Shown: one piece after another, positions 25,934 to 34,840 of the stretch | Layout of the letters: each line of letters opens with the position of its first letter | Position numbering within the stretch: position 1 is the stretch's first letter | Assembly (NCBI GenBank): GCA_963665785.1 | Contig: OY762456.1 | Location: 1-64,000, forward strand | Origin: UBA7455 sp026713185 | GTDB lineage: Bacteria; Pseudomonadota; Gammaproteobacteria; Pseudomonadales; Azotimanducaceae | Length of the DNA: 64,000 nt | Reading direction: 5' to 3' | Notes under the pieces: model-generated | What the model was told of the DNA's origin: nothing | Seen by the model: only the letters and a program-made list of their open reading frames with translations | The model's database searches: none | Translations under genes and position numbers: made by a program

Positions 25934-28900
25934 GTTTATTATTCGCTGGTCGGTGGATAACCGGTTTTTTGTTCTGTTAACCACCCTTATTCTGGTTGGA
26001 GTCGGGCTGTATTCACTTAAACAAACACCGGTAGATGCGATACCGGATTTGTCAGATATACAGGTCATCATCAAAACCCGTTACCCGGGACAGGCTCCAC
26101 AAGTGGTTGAGGATCAGGTGACATATCCTCTGACCACTGCCATGTTGTCTGTACCGGGAGCAGTGACGGTACGCGGTTATTCATTCTTTGGTGACTCCTT
26201 TGTCTACGTTATTTTTGACGATGACACCGACCTCTACTGGGCACGTTCCCGCGTGCTGGAATACCTGAGTCAGGTGGCGCCTTCCCTGCCGGAAAATGCC
26301 AGTCCGCAACTGGGGCCGGATGCGACCGGAGTGGGCTGGGTATATATATACGCACTGGTGGACCGTACCGGACAACACGACATCAGTCAGTTGCGTTCGT
26401 TACAGGACTGGTATTTGAAATTTGAACTACAGTCAGTGCCCGGCGTATCGGAAGTGGCAGCGGTTGGCGGTATGGTCAAACAATATCAGGTCACGGTTAA
26501 CCCGGAGAAACTTCGCGCCTTCAATATCCCGTTGGCTCATATACAGATGGCGATCAAGCAGGCTAATCAGGAAGTCGGCGCTTCTGTGGTGGAAATGGCG
26601 GAAGCAGAATATATGGTGCGCGCTTCCGGTTATATTCAGAACGAAGAAGACCTGGCCCAAATTCCCCTGGGCGTGAATGAAAACGGCACACCGCTGCGCT
26701 TGAAAGATGTGGCCAATATCAGTCAGGGCTCGCAGATGCGGCGCGGTATTGCTGAACTTGACGGTGAAGGTGAAACCGTTGGCGGCATAGTGGTGATGCG
26801 CTTTGGTGAGAATGCACAAACCACAATTGACTCTGTTAAAACCAGACTGGAAGAGCTCAAACAGGGATTACCGGAGGGTGTTGAGATTGTCGAAGTGTAT
26901 GACCGGTCCGGTTTGATCGAAAGTGCCGTCGAAAATTTGTGGCGCAAACTGATGGAAGAATTCATCGTGGTCGCATTGGTATGCGTAGTCTTTTTATTCC
27001 ATATACGCTCCTCTCTGGTAGTCATCCTCAGTTTACCGGCAGGAATTCTCATTGCGTTCATCATCATGCATGCCCAGGGCATTAACGCCAATATCATGTC
27101 CCTGGGGGGTATCGCCATCGCTATCGGCGCCATGATCGACGGCGCCATCGTCATGACAGAAAACATGCACAAACACATGGAACAAACGCCTCTCACACCA
27201 GAAAACCGGTGGCAGATTGTGGTGGCTTCGGCCACTGAAGTCGGCCCCGCCTTATTCTTCAGCCTGCTGATCATTACCGTGAGTTTTGTACCGGTATTCA
27301 CGCTGGAGGCACAGGAAGGCAGGATGTTTTCACCGCTTGCCTATACCAAGACTTATGCCATGGCTGCTTCGGCAGCCCTGGTCATTACGCTGGTGCCGGT
27401 GTTGATGGGATATTTCATCAGGGGCAATGTGTTGCCTGAACAGAAAAATCCCGTCAATCGATTCCTGGTGGCGGTCTATCTCCCGGTACTGAAGACAGTG
27501 CTTGCCTATCCAAAAACCACTATCGTTGCCGCTCTGGTCCTGCTGGCCACTTGCCTGTGGCCCTTGCAGAAGGTTGGCAGTGAATTTATTCCACCTCTGG
27601 ATGAAGGTGATTTGATGTATATGCCGACCACTCATCCTGGTATTTCCATTGGTAAAGCACGGGAATTGTTGCAGCAGACCGACAAGTTGATTCGCACTGT
27701 GCCGGAAGTGGAAACTGTTTTCGGGAAGATCGGTCGCGCCGAAACGGCAACTGATCCGGCGCCATTATCGATGATTGAAACCTTCATTCAGCTTAAAGAC
27801 CGCAGCGAGTGGCGACCAGGAGTCACCACTGAATCGTTAATAGATGAACTGGATTCGCTGGTGAAATTACCGGGTGTTACCAATGCGTGGGTCATGCCGA
27901 TCAAAACCAGAATCGATATGCTGGCTACAGGTATCAAAACACCCGTCGGCGTTAAAATCGCAGGAGCAGATATCAATGTGATCCAGAGCATCGGTCAGCA
28001 GCTTGAAGCGATTTTGGCTGACGTTCCCGGTACTGCCTCCGTGTATTCCGAACGAGTGGCGGGTGGGCGCTATATCAAAGTCGATATCAACCGGGAGAAA
28101 GCCTCTCGTTTTGGGTTGAATATCACCGATATCCAGCAAGTGATCGCCTCTGCAATTGGTGGCGTGAATGTTACCCAGACCATAGAAGGACTGGAGCGTT
28201 ACCCGGTCAACATTCGCTATCCGCAATCCTATCGTAATTCTCCGGAGCAGTTGCAGATACTACCTGTAGTGACGCCATCCGGTCAGCGTATCGCGCTGGG
28301 TGATGTTGCCAGTGTGTTTATCGAGGATGGACCGCCTGGTATCAAGAGTGAAAATTCGCGTATCAATGGTTGGACTTTTATTGATATTGAAGGTGTTGAT
28401 TTCGGTAGTTATGTGGAACAGGCCATGGCGGTAGTGCGAGACAATCTGGATTTACCAACGGGTTATTCCATTACCTGGTCCGGGCAATACGAATACATGC
28501 AGCGCGCCATGAGCAGACTGATGTCCGTGGTGCCACTGACTCTGGCCATCATTGCCATTCTATTATTCATGAATTTTCGCAGCGCCCGGGAAGTCGCCAT
28601 TGTTATGGGTACACTGCCTTTTGCTCTGGCAGGCAGTATCTGGCTTATCTACTGGCAGAATTTTCATTTTTCAATTTCAGTGGGAGTTGGATTCATTGCC
28701 CTGGCCGGCGTTGCTGTAGAGATCAGCGTCATCATGCTGGTATACCTGAATCAGGCATGGCAGAAGGCTGTAGATGCTCAAAAAAATACAGGAGAGAAGC
28801 TGACGGAATCAGGGTTGAAAGAAGCCATAATGCGCGGCGCCGGTTTGCGGGTACGTCCGGTGACAATGACCGCCGCTGCAATCATCGTTGGCTTGCTGCC

Positions 28901-29036
28901 GATTCTCTACGGCGCCGGCACCGGATCCGAAGTCATGAGTCGTATCGCTGCCCCCATGGTAGGGGGTATGGTCAGCGCTGTGACATTGACTTTGCTGGTG
29001 TTACCGGCCATTTATTTATTGTGGAAAAGGACATGA
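25926..29036 (+). CDS. cusA: Heavy-metal RND efflux pump (CusA-like)
   Basis: This inner-membrane pump of about 1036 residues exports Cu(I)/Ag(I) with the adaptor and duct encoded upstream. The periplasmic funnel and membrane clusters follow CusA order. GIAIAIGAMIDGAIVMTENMH is the helix-4 HME-type motif with its proton-relay Asp and Glu (read in two parts). QIEGLERYPVNIRYP-type and DLMYMPTTHPGISIG segments match CusA. Family members begin M-I-E-x-I-I-R-x-S-V. Here that sequence is encoded as ATT-ATT-GAG-TTT from 25926, with AGGGAG six bases upstream and no ATG or GTG until 25953. I therefore place a non-canonical ATT start at 25926; the alternative GTG at 25953 would remove nine conserved residues. 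Confidence 0.85.
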   Translation: MIEFIIRWSVDNRFFVLLTTLILVGVGLYSLKQTPVDAIPDLSDIQVIIKTRYPGQAPQVVEDQVTYPLTTAMLSVPGAVTVRGYSFFGDSFVYVIFDDDTDLYWARSRVLEYLSQVAPSLPENASPQLGPDATGVGWVYIYALVDRTGQHDISQLRSLQDWYLKFELQSVPGVSEVAAVGGMVKQYQVTVNPEKLRAFNIPLAHIQMAIKQANQEVGASVVEMAEAEYMVRASGYIQNEEDLAQIPLGVNENGTPLRLKDVANISQGSQMRRGIAELDGEGETVGGIVVMRFGENAQTTIDSVKTRLEELKQGLPEGVEIVEVYDRSGLIESAVENLWRKLMEEFIVVALVCVVFLFHIRSSLVVILSLPAGILIAFIIMHAQGINANIMSLGGIAIAIGAMIDGAIVMTENMHKHMEQTPLTPENRWQIVVASATEVGPALFFSLLIITVSFVPVFTLEAQEGRMFSPLAYTKTYAMAASAALVITLVPVLMGYFIRGNVLPEQKNPVNRFLVAVYLPVLKTVLAYPKTTIVAALVLLATCLWPLQKVGSEFIPPLDEGDLMYMPTTHPGISIGKARELLQQTDKLIRTVPEVETVFGKIGRAETATDPAPLSMIETFIQLKDRSEWRPGVTTESLIDELDSLVKLPGVTNAWVMPIKTRIDMLATGIKTPVGVKIAGADINVIQSIGQQLEAILADVPGTASVYSERVAGGRYIKVDINREKASRFGLNITDIQQVIASAIGGVNVTQTIEGLERYPVNIRYPQSYRNSPEQLQILPVVTPSGQRIALGDVASVFIEDGPPGIKSENSRINGWTFIDIEGVDFGSYVEQAMAVVRDNLDLPTGYSITWSGQYEYMQRAMSRLMSVVPLTLAIIAILLFMNFRSAREVAIVMGTLPFALAGSIWLIYWQNFHFSISVGVGFIALAGVAVEISVIMLVYLNQAWQKAVDAQKNTGEKLTESGLKEAIMRGAGLRVRPVTMTAAAIIVGLLPILYGAGTGSEVMSRIAAPMVGGMVSAVTLTLLVLPAIYLLWKRT

Positions 29037-29070
29037 TGTTTCTCTGTCTTCCTTCATGCTGCCACCCATA

Positions 29071-29105
29071 ACCTGGATCATGTAGACTACAAATCGCCTG
29101 GCTGC
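29071..29105 (+). pseudogene. Tail fragment of PrdB-like selenoprotein gene
   Basis: This 35-bp stretch matches 51709-51743 at 34 of 35 bases; there it encodes the selenoprotein C-terminus LDHVDYKS. In the same frame this copy reads NLDHVDYKSPGC before diverging. It sits directly before a decayed haloalkane dehalogenase copy, the same gene pair as at 49.8-51.8 kb, so it is probably duplication debris. Alternatively the stretch could be a shared promoter element for the gene that follows each copy. Confidence 0.55.
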
Positions 29106-29140
29106 ATCTGTCAGTCTCCCCGCTTCATAGAGAGCCGATC

Positions 29141-29335
29141 ATGAAAGTATTGCGAACACCGGACGAAAGGTTTCAAGATCTTGATGCCTTCCCGTACCAT
29201 CCCAGCTACGTGGAAATAAACGATATCACCCTCGTGGCTCAAGACTGGGGCGGACCCATCACATTATGGATCGTCGCAGCGGACCCCGATCGATTCGCCC
29301 GGGTGGTGATTGAATTTATCAAGGCAAACCCATGA
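29141..29335 (+). pseudogene. Miniaturised haloalkane dehalogenase remnant (64 codons, open frame)
   Basis: The ORF joins three separate pieces of a haloalkane dehalogenase. MKVLRTPDERFQDLDAF to VEIND equals residues 1-28 of the intact copy at 49.8 kb. ITLVAQDWGG up to DRF covers the nucleophile strand (about residues 117-145), including the catalytic Asp. RVVIEFIKANP is the C-terminus. About 270 residues are missing in two deletions, the second apparently at a short FARVV homology. Frame is preserved, and its stop overlaps the start of the next DUF3604 gene (ATGA), so it may now function only as a translational lead-in. It cannot fold as an alpha/beta-hydrolase. Confidence 0.8.
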
Positions 29336-31236
29336 ACCGTACTCTATATCGTATTCGTCTATATATAGTAACGGGGCTGGTGCTGCTCTCTGGATGCGGC
29401 CAATCCGATGACAGCGCGTCGGTAGCATCAACGCAGAAACCATCGGAAGAAACCACGTTTGCAGTGGCGTCGTCCGCCAATCCTCTACGCAACGCCTACT
29501 TTGGCGATCTGCACATCCACACGACTAATTCATCCGATGCCTACGGGGTCGGTGTCAGGACGACCCCGGATGATGCCTATCGCTACGCGAAAGGTGAAGC
29601 CGTTAGCCATCCGTTGGGTTACCCAATGCGCTTGCGGGGCGGTGCCCTGGACTTCTATGGCGTCACCGACCATGCGGAAAACATGGGTCTTGGCGCCGCC
29701 TATGTGGATCCCGAGAGTTCGCTCTCAAAACACCCAGTGGTGGTGCAATATACCAGTGGCACGCCACAGGAACGCGCGGCAGCACAAATGTTGCTTGGTT
29801 CTGCCAATTTGATCGGCAAACACGTACCCGGTCTGGAGGTCGCGCCTGTCATCGGCGCGGCGTGGCGGGAAAATATCGAAGCTGCTGAACGTCACAACCA
29901 ACCTGGCCAATTTACAACGTTTATCGGTTACGAATACTCATCCCAACCGGGTGGCGCCAACCTGCACCGCAATGTCATCTTCGCCGGGAGCGAGGTCCCG
30001 GGATTGCCCTTTGGTGCTGCCGATGGAAACCCGGAAGACCTCTGGCGATGGATGGATACGCAGCGTGACAGTGGTTTCGAGGCGCTGGCGATTCCGCATA
30101 ACGCGAACTGGAGTCGCGGCCTGATGTTCGAGCGCACCAACATCGCCGGTGAAGCCATTGATGCCGTCTATGCCGATCTACGTGCGCGCAATGAACCGCT
30201 GATTGAAATCACCCAGGTAAAAGGTACCTCGGAGACACACCCGGCGTTGTCATCCACCGACGAGTGGGCCGATTTCGGCATCTGGAGAATGAGCAGTTTC
30301 GTAATCACCATGGACGGCAAGATGACTCGTTCGGAAGGGGCGACCACCGGCGCCTATGCACGCGATGCGTTAAGAACCGGGCTGGAACTGGAACAATCAA
30401 TCGGCAAGAACCCCTACCACTTTGGTTTCATTGGCTCGACCGACGGTCACAATTCGGCGAGTCCCATTGAAGAGGATCAGTTTTTCGGCAAACTCGGTCG
30501 CAACGATGGTTCTCCGGAAGCACGAGGCAGCGTGCCACCAAAAAATCCAAACCGGCCGGTCAACCCAGCCATAGTTGATTTTGGCGCCTCGGGACTGGCG
30601 GGCGTGTGGGCTGAGGAGAATACACGAGCGTCAATCTTCGCTGCGCTGCGCCGCAAGGAAACCTTCGGCACCACAGGGCCCCGAATTAAGCTGCGCTTCT
30701 TTGCCGGCTACGGCTACTCCAACAAACTCATCGAAACCCATGATGCGATCGCAGGTGCATACGCTAATGGCGTGCCCATGGGTGGTGACCTCGCAGCAAT
30801 GGGAGACGCTGCACCTCAGTTTCTCATCTGGGCACTGCGCGACCCCCGGGAATCCTGGCTGCAACGCGCACAGATCGTTAAGGGCTGGATGGAAGGCGGA
30901 GAGTCGCACGAGCGTGTCTTCGATGTTGCCTGCTCCGATGGACTAACGCCTGACCCTGAAACACATCGATGTCCGGACAATGGCGCAACGGTCGATATTA
31001 CCGATTGCAGTACCACCCTCGACAAGGGCGCCACAGAACTCAAGGCCGTCTGGCAGGATCCGACCTTCAACCAGAGCCAGCACGCGTTTTATTATGTCCG
31101 CGTTCTACAGAACCCAACCTGTCGTTGGACCGCCTGGGACGCCCTTCGTGCGGGGGTCCCTCCCAGGGAAGACGTTGCAGCAACCCTTCAGGAACGCGCC
31201 TGGAGTTCACCAATCTGGTATGAGCCTGCGCACTAA
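29332..31236 (+). CDS. DUF3604 lipoprotein, PHP-like putative metallohydrolase (copy 1)
   Basis: This 634-residue exported protein has a lipobox (LLSGC, Cys about residue 22). DUF3604 begins with AYFGDLHIHTTNSSDAYG (about 55), whose H-x-H matches the first metal motif of PHP-type phosphoesterases. YGVTDHAEN (Asp-His), LHRNVIFAG, AIPHNANW, EITQVKGTSETHPAL (Glu, His) and GFIGSTDGHNS (Asp-x-His) follow, in the order expected for a multinuclear metal site. A C-terminal module has four conserved Cys (DVACSDG, HRCPDNGA, DCST, NPTCRW) and ends WSSPIWYEPAH. Translation is coupled to the upstream dehalogenase remnant by an ATGA overlap. The biochemical function of DUF3604 is not established; metal-dependent hydrolysis in the periplasm is inferred from motifs. 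Confidence 0.85.
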   Translation: MNRTLYRIRLYIVTGLVLLSGCGQSDDSASVASTQKPSEETTFAVASSANPLRNAYFGDLHIHTTNSSDAYGVGVRTTPDDAYRYAKGEAVSHPLGYPMRLRGGALDFYGVTDHAENMGLGAAYVDPESSLSKHPVVVQYTSGTPQERAAAQMLLGSANLIGKHVPGLEVAPVIGAAWRENIEAAERHNQPGQFTTFIGYEYSSQPGGANLHRNVIFAGSEVPGLPFGAADGNPEDLWRWMDTQRDSGFEALAIPHNANWSRGLMFERTNIAGEAIDAVYADLRARNEPLIEITQVKGTSETHPALSSTDEWADFGIWRMSSFVITMDGKMTRSEGATTGAYARDALRTGLELEQSIGKNPYHFGFIGSTDGHNSASPIEEDQFFGKLGRNDGSPEARGSVPPKNPNRPVNPAIVDFGASGLAGVWAEENTRASIFAALRRKETFGTTGPRIKLRFFAGYGYSNKLIETHDAIAGAYANGVPMGGDLAAMGDAAPQFLIWALRDPRESWLQRAQIVKGWMEGGESHERVFDVACSDGLTPDPETHRCPDNGATVDITDCSTTLDKGATELKAVWQDPTFNQSQHAFYYVRVLQNPTCRWTAWDALRAGVPPREDVAATLQERAWSSPIWYEPAH

Positions 31237-31337
31237 TTAACGCACCCTGACCTGATCACCAATAGAATCCGCCCCTACGCGATAAACGCTGCCGGAAAGA
31301 CAGACATACAAAGCGAATGACCATCAACTTGCCTGCC

Positions 31338-34300
31338 TTACGACCCCGGCATATACCAGATAGGCGAAGACCAGGCCCTTTCCTGGATGGTCTTTGGAAA
31401 ATCTTTTCGAGGTTCTACTCCTGCGCGAACCGCATCCCAGGTAGACCAGCGACAGATCGGATCTTCCAGGACACGTGCGTAGTAGAAAGCACGCTGATCG
31501 GCATTGAACTCCGGGTCACGCCACCGGGCCTTTAGCTCGCCAGCACCGGTACCACTGATGCTGCAATCCTCGATGTTCACCTTCGCATTATTGTCAGGGC
31601 AACGATGAGTCACCGGATCAACCACCCCACCGTCAGAACACGCCACATCAAAGACTTTTTCCTGGATCTCGCCCTCGTCTACCCATCCCTTGATGATCTG
31701 TACCCGCTGCAGTGGCGCACTCAACACATCACGAAGTGCCCATACGATAAACGAGGGTTCTCTATCAGCCTCAGCCGCGAGGTCGGCGCCCATCGGTACT
31801 CCACCGGCATAGGCTTTACTGATCACCTGCTTGTTATCGATTGACGGTAGATCGTAACCCGCAAAGAACCGTACCTTGATTCTGGTTCCGCTGGTACCAA
31901 AGGTTTCCTTGCGGCGCATGGCTTCATAGATGGCGTCGCGTGTGTTCTGCTCAGCCCAGACGCCAGCCAGGCCTGCTGAACCCCAGCTCATGTTGACGGG
32001 ATCGACCAGCAAGTCCTCAGCAGGATGGAAGTCCTCACCCGGGGCCAATGGTACTGAGCCGCGCGTCTTGGCAATACCATCGACTGTGCCCATCTTGCCC
32101 CAGAAGTCGTCTTCTGTGCCACCGCTGCTGCCATTGTGGGAATCGCTGGAGCCGATGACGCCAAATTTAAATGGATCGAACCCCTGCTCTTCGGACAATT
32201 TAAGACCATTGAGCCAGGCTTCACGAACGTAACTGCCGCTGACCTTGCCAACCCTGGATGTGCCTACCAGATAGGGCATAATCTCGAAATCTGCCCACTC
32301 GTCGTACGGCGACAAGGCGGGGTGAGTTTCGGACGTGCCCTTAACCTGGGTGATCTCAACCAGCGGCTCATTACGTACCCTGCGCTGCGCATAATCAGCA
32401 TCCAGAGGACTGTTACCTGAAAAATCCATCAAACTAAACATCTGGCCGCCTGATCCATTGGCATTGTGCGGAATCGCGAGGGACTCCAGGCCCTGCTCCC
32501 GCAGCACATCCATCCATCGCCACAGGTCTTCCGGATCAGACGATATAAACCTGGAGAACGGTGCCACCGGCGCCTTTTCGCCCTTAAAAATAACGTTGCG
32601 ATGCAGATTTTGTGACTGCGGCGCCGATGACCACTCATAACCAATGAAAGTGGTAAATCGACCCGGATCGTTGTGCCGATTGGCGGCTTCAATAATCTTC
32701 GCCCAGGTCGACTGGATCGTCCGTGGATCATCGATTTCACGATAGCGGGGCCCCGGGAGAATAAACTGCCGAGCAATCATAAATGCCCTGATACGATCTT
32801 CGCGGGTTTTGAGATTTGTCAGTGCTTTGGCATCCGGATGTCTGGACATCGGATCGGTCGGGTCCTTCATCGCCGCCATCGCACCCATCAGAAACGCGTG
32901 ATCGGTCACCGCGTAAAAATCCAATGGCTCCTTCAGCTTCATCTCATAGCCGGCCAGGTGCGTAACCGGCGCACCTTTGGCAAACTGGTAGGCTTCCTCA
33001 ATTGTTGCCGTACCACCAAACAGGAATGCATCGAACGAGTTGGTGGTATGCACGTGCAAGTCACCAAAGTAGGCTGTTCTTTCAGGATTAGCCAGCAAAT
33101 TGGCGGCGCGACGCTTAGCCCAGGCTCTTTCGACCAATGCCATCTGTGACATTCGCAGATGATGGCCAACCCGCGGCCTTAAGCCGAGGTCCATGTAGAC
33201 TTCGTTTTCCGGCGTGAAGGCAGGCCACTCAGGTAACGACCCACCATTGGGGTTGCCGGTTTTCGCAAACCGGACCCAGGTATCCGCTATAAAGTGTGAG
33301 AACTCTACATCCGCATCCATGGGCGCCACCTCGTGCATCAGATCAAAATCACTAAACACGTATATCTGAGAGGAACCATGAAACGCGCCATAATTTTTAC
33401 CTCCTGCCAGCGACACGGGCCAGGTAAACCAGTATAGATACACTTCACTCTCCAGGTCGTCCATGCTCCTTGCCCAGGCGCGCATCGGGTAGGTGAACGT
33501 CATATCGGTGAACAGGTTCTGCCAGGATGGGATGGCATCTTCGTCCGTTGTTGCGGGATAGTATTCCGGTATTTCGTCCCTGCCCTCGGGCAACATGGCG
33601 GCACCGAACATGTTGAATCCTTTTAAACCGGGACCCAGGAATCGCATAAAGTGTTCCAGTACCGCAGCACCTTCGTCAGAGGCAGAGCCAACCATCACCG
33701 GCACATCGGCCTGGCGGCCGTTGGCAAAGGTCGTCCCGACGTCTTCCACCAATACCTCACCATCAACGGTAGGCAGGTACTCATAGGTGCTAAATGCGGG
33801 GCTTGATCCCGACACCTCCAGCACTTTCTGTGCAGGAACCTCACGCAATACCGCGAGCGACTGATCCGCCTGTTCACCTACGAGCGCGGCGCCAAACTGC
33901 AGACCAATGGCCTCACCGGAGGAAATAAAAGACTGGTTTCGCGTCCGGTGCTGCATGGGGTGAAAGCCAGCACCACTCTGGCCGATCACACGGTGAAAAA
34001 GCCCTCGCGCCATTGGGCTTGCCTGCATCACGGAAACGCTGGTACCTCCTGCGGACTCCCCAAATATCGTGACGTTGCCCGGATCACCGCCAAACTGCGC
34101 GATGTTGTCACGTACCCACTCGAGGGCCTGGATCTGATCGCGAAACCCCTGGTTCCCTGAGACTCCTTTCGGATTCTCTGCACTCAGTTCCGGATGTGCG
34201 AGAAAGCCAAGCCGACCCAGGCGATAGTTGAATGAAACAAGCACTGCGCCCTTCTCGGCAAGCAGTGGGCCTGCACTCCGTGCGCCCCAACCGGCTGCTA

Positions 34301-34754
34301 ATCCACCACCGTGAATCCACACCATGACCGGGCGTCCCTCGTCGCGTCGAGTCACCATAGTCCACACATTCAATGTCAGACAATCTTCGCTTTGTTCAGG
34401 CAAGACCCTGTCCGCAGGAGGATCATAAAAGGCAACACCCGCCTTTTCGTGCTGTATGCAGATCGGACCAGGCTCGCTGGCATCGCGAACGCCTGTCCAG
34501 GGTGTCACTGGCGCCGGTGGCGCCCAGCGAAGGTCTCCCACGGGCGGCGCCGCGTAGGGTATGCCGTGGTACTGTTTGACGCCATTTTCATCAACAATGC
34601 CGCGAACGAGACCGCCGAACACTGCCATTTCCAGGCCTACTTCCTGCGACGATTCGGTAGTCATCGGCATATCGGTACAGCTGGCCATCAACGCCAGTAG
34701 CACTGGGGTCAGAGTAAAGTGCCGGAGTAAGACGTTTGTGGATGCTTGCTGCAT
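31338..34754 (-). CDS. Fusion: type B carboxylesterase plus DUF3604 lipoprotein (copy 2)
   Basis: This 1138-residue protein carries two complete enzymes. Residues about 40-545 are a type B carboxylesterase: YHGIPYAAPPVGDLRWAPP, EDCLTLNVW, WIHGGGL oxyanion region, FGESAGG with Ser about 234, a Glu near 361 and His in GAFHGSS about 459. Residues about 557-1138 are full DUF3604, with FGDLHVHTTNSFDAF, GYEW, HRNVIF, KGTSETHPA, IGSSDSHNGS and the cysteine-rich end, finishing SSPIWYMPGS. The first 17 residues (MQQASTNVLLRH...) and the ribosome binding site come from a palindromic repeat element. The hydrophobic core and lipobox LMASC follow. It is the third gene of a leftward DUF3604 tandem. Ester cleavage coupled to phosphate-type ester removal is inferred. 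Confidence 0.88.
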   Translation of the reverse strand: MQQASTNVLLRHFTLTPVLLALMASCTDMPMTTESSQEVGLEMAVFGGLVRGIVDENGVKQYHGIPYAAPPVGDLRWAPPAPVTPWTGVRDASEPGPICIQHEKAGVAFYDPPADRVLPEQSEDCLTLNVWTMVTRRDEGRPVMVWIHGGGLAAGWGARSAGPLLAEKGAVLVSFNYRLGRLGFLAHPELSAENPKGVSGNQGFRDQIQALEWVRDNIAQFGGDPGNVTIFGESAGGTSVSVMQASPMARGLFHRVIGQSGAGFHPMQHRTRNQSFISSGEAIGLQFGAALVGEQADQSLAVLREVPAQKVLEVSGSSPAFSTYEYLPTVDGEVLVEDVGTTFANGRQADVPVMVGSASDEGAAVLEHFMRFLGPGLKGFNMFGAAMLPEGRDEIPEYYPATTDEDAIPSWQNLFTDMTFTYPMRAWARSMDDLESEVYLYWFTWPVSLAGGKNYGAFHGSSQIYVFSDFDLMHEVAPMDADVEFSHFIADTWVRFAKTGNPNGGSLPEWPAFTPENEVYMDLGLRPRVGHHLRMSQMALVERAWAKRRAANLLANPERTAYFGDLHVHTTNSFDAFLFGGTATIEEAYQFAKGAPVTHLAGYEMKLKEPLDFYAVTDHAFLMGAMAAMKDPTDPMSRHPDAKALTNLKTREDRIRAFMIARQFILPGPRYREIDDPRTIQSTWAKIIEAANRHNDPGRFTTFIGYEWSSAPQSQNLHRNVIFKGEKAPVAPFSRFISSDPEDLWRWMDVLREQGLESLAIPHNANGSGGQMFSLMDFSGNSPLDADYAQRRVRNEPLVEITQVKGTSETHPALSPYDEWADFEIMPYLVGTSRVGKVSGSYVREAWLNGLKLSEEQGFDPFKFGVIGSSDSHNGSSGGTEDDFWGKMGTVDGIAKTRGSVPLAPGEDFHPAEDLLVDPVNMSWGSAGLAGVWAEQNTRDAIYEAMRRKETFGTSGTRIKVRFFAGYDLPSIDNKQVISKAYAGGVPMGADLAAEADREPSFIVWALRDVLSAPLQRVQIIKGWVDEGEIQEKVFDVACSDGGVVDPVTHRCPDNNAKVNIEDCSISGTGAGELKARWRDPEFNADQRAFYYARVLEDPICRWSTWDAVRAGVEPRKDFPKTIQERAWSSPIWYMPGS

Positions 34755-34840
34755 AGTTTGGTTTCCTTTTACTCCGGCACTTTACTCCGGCACTTTACTC
34801 CGACCCCACGGGTCGACCCCACGGGTACGACCCCACGGGT
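34705..34840. repeat. GGGGTCAG/ACTCCGGCAC palindromic element with triplicated tail
   Basis: Arms of 26 bp (34705-34730, and a right arm ending at 34807) are complementary at 25 of 26 positions, with an extra copy of TACTCCGGCACTT in the right arm. The loop contains the start codon of the fusion gene. On the coding (minus) strand the element provides AGGAAA, ATG and codons for MQQASTNVLLRH plus TLTP. At the other end CGACCCCACGGGT is repeated three times (34801-34840) and extends the C-terminus of the upstream DUF3604 protein to VGSYPWGRPVGSE. The element is nearly identical to the one at 36884-36986. Confidence 0.85.
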
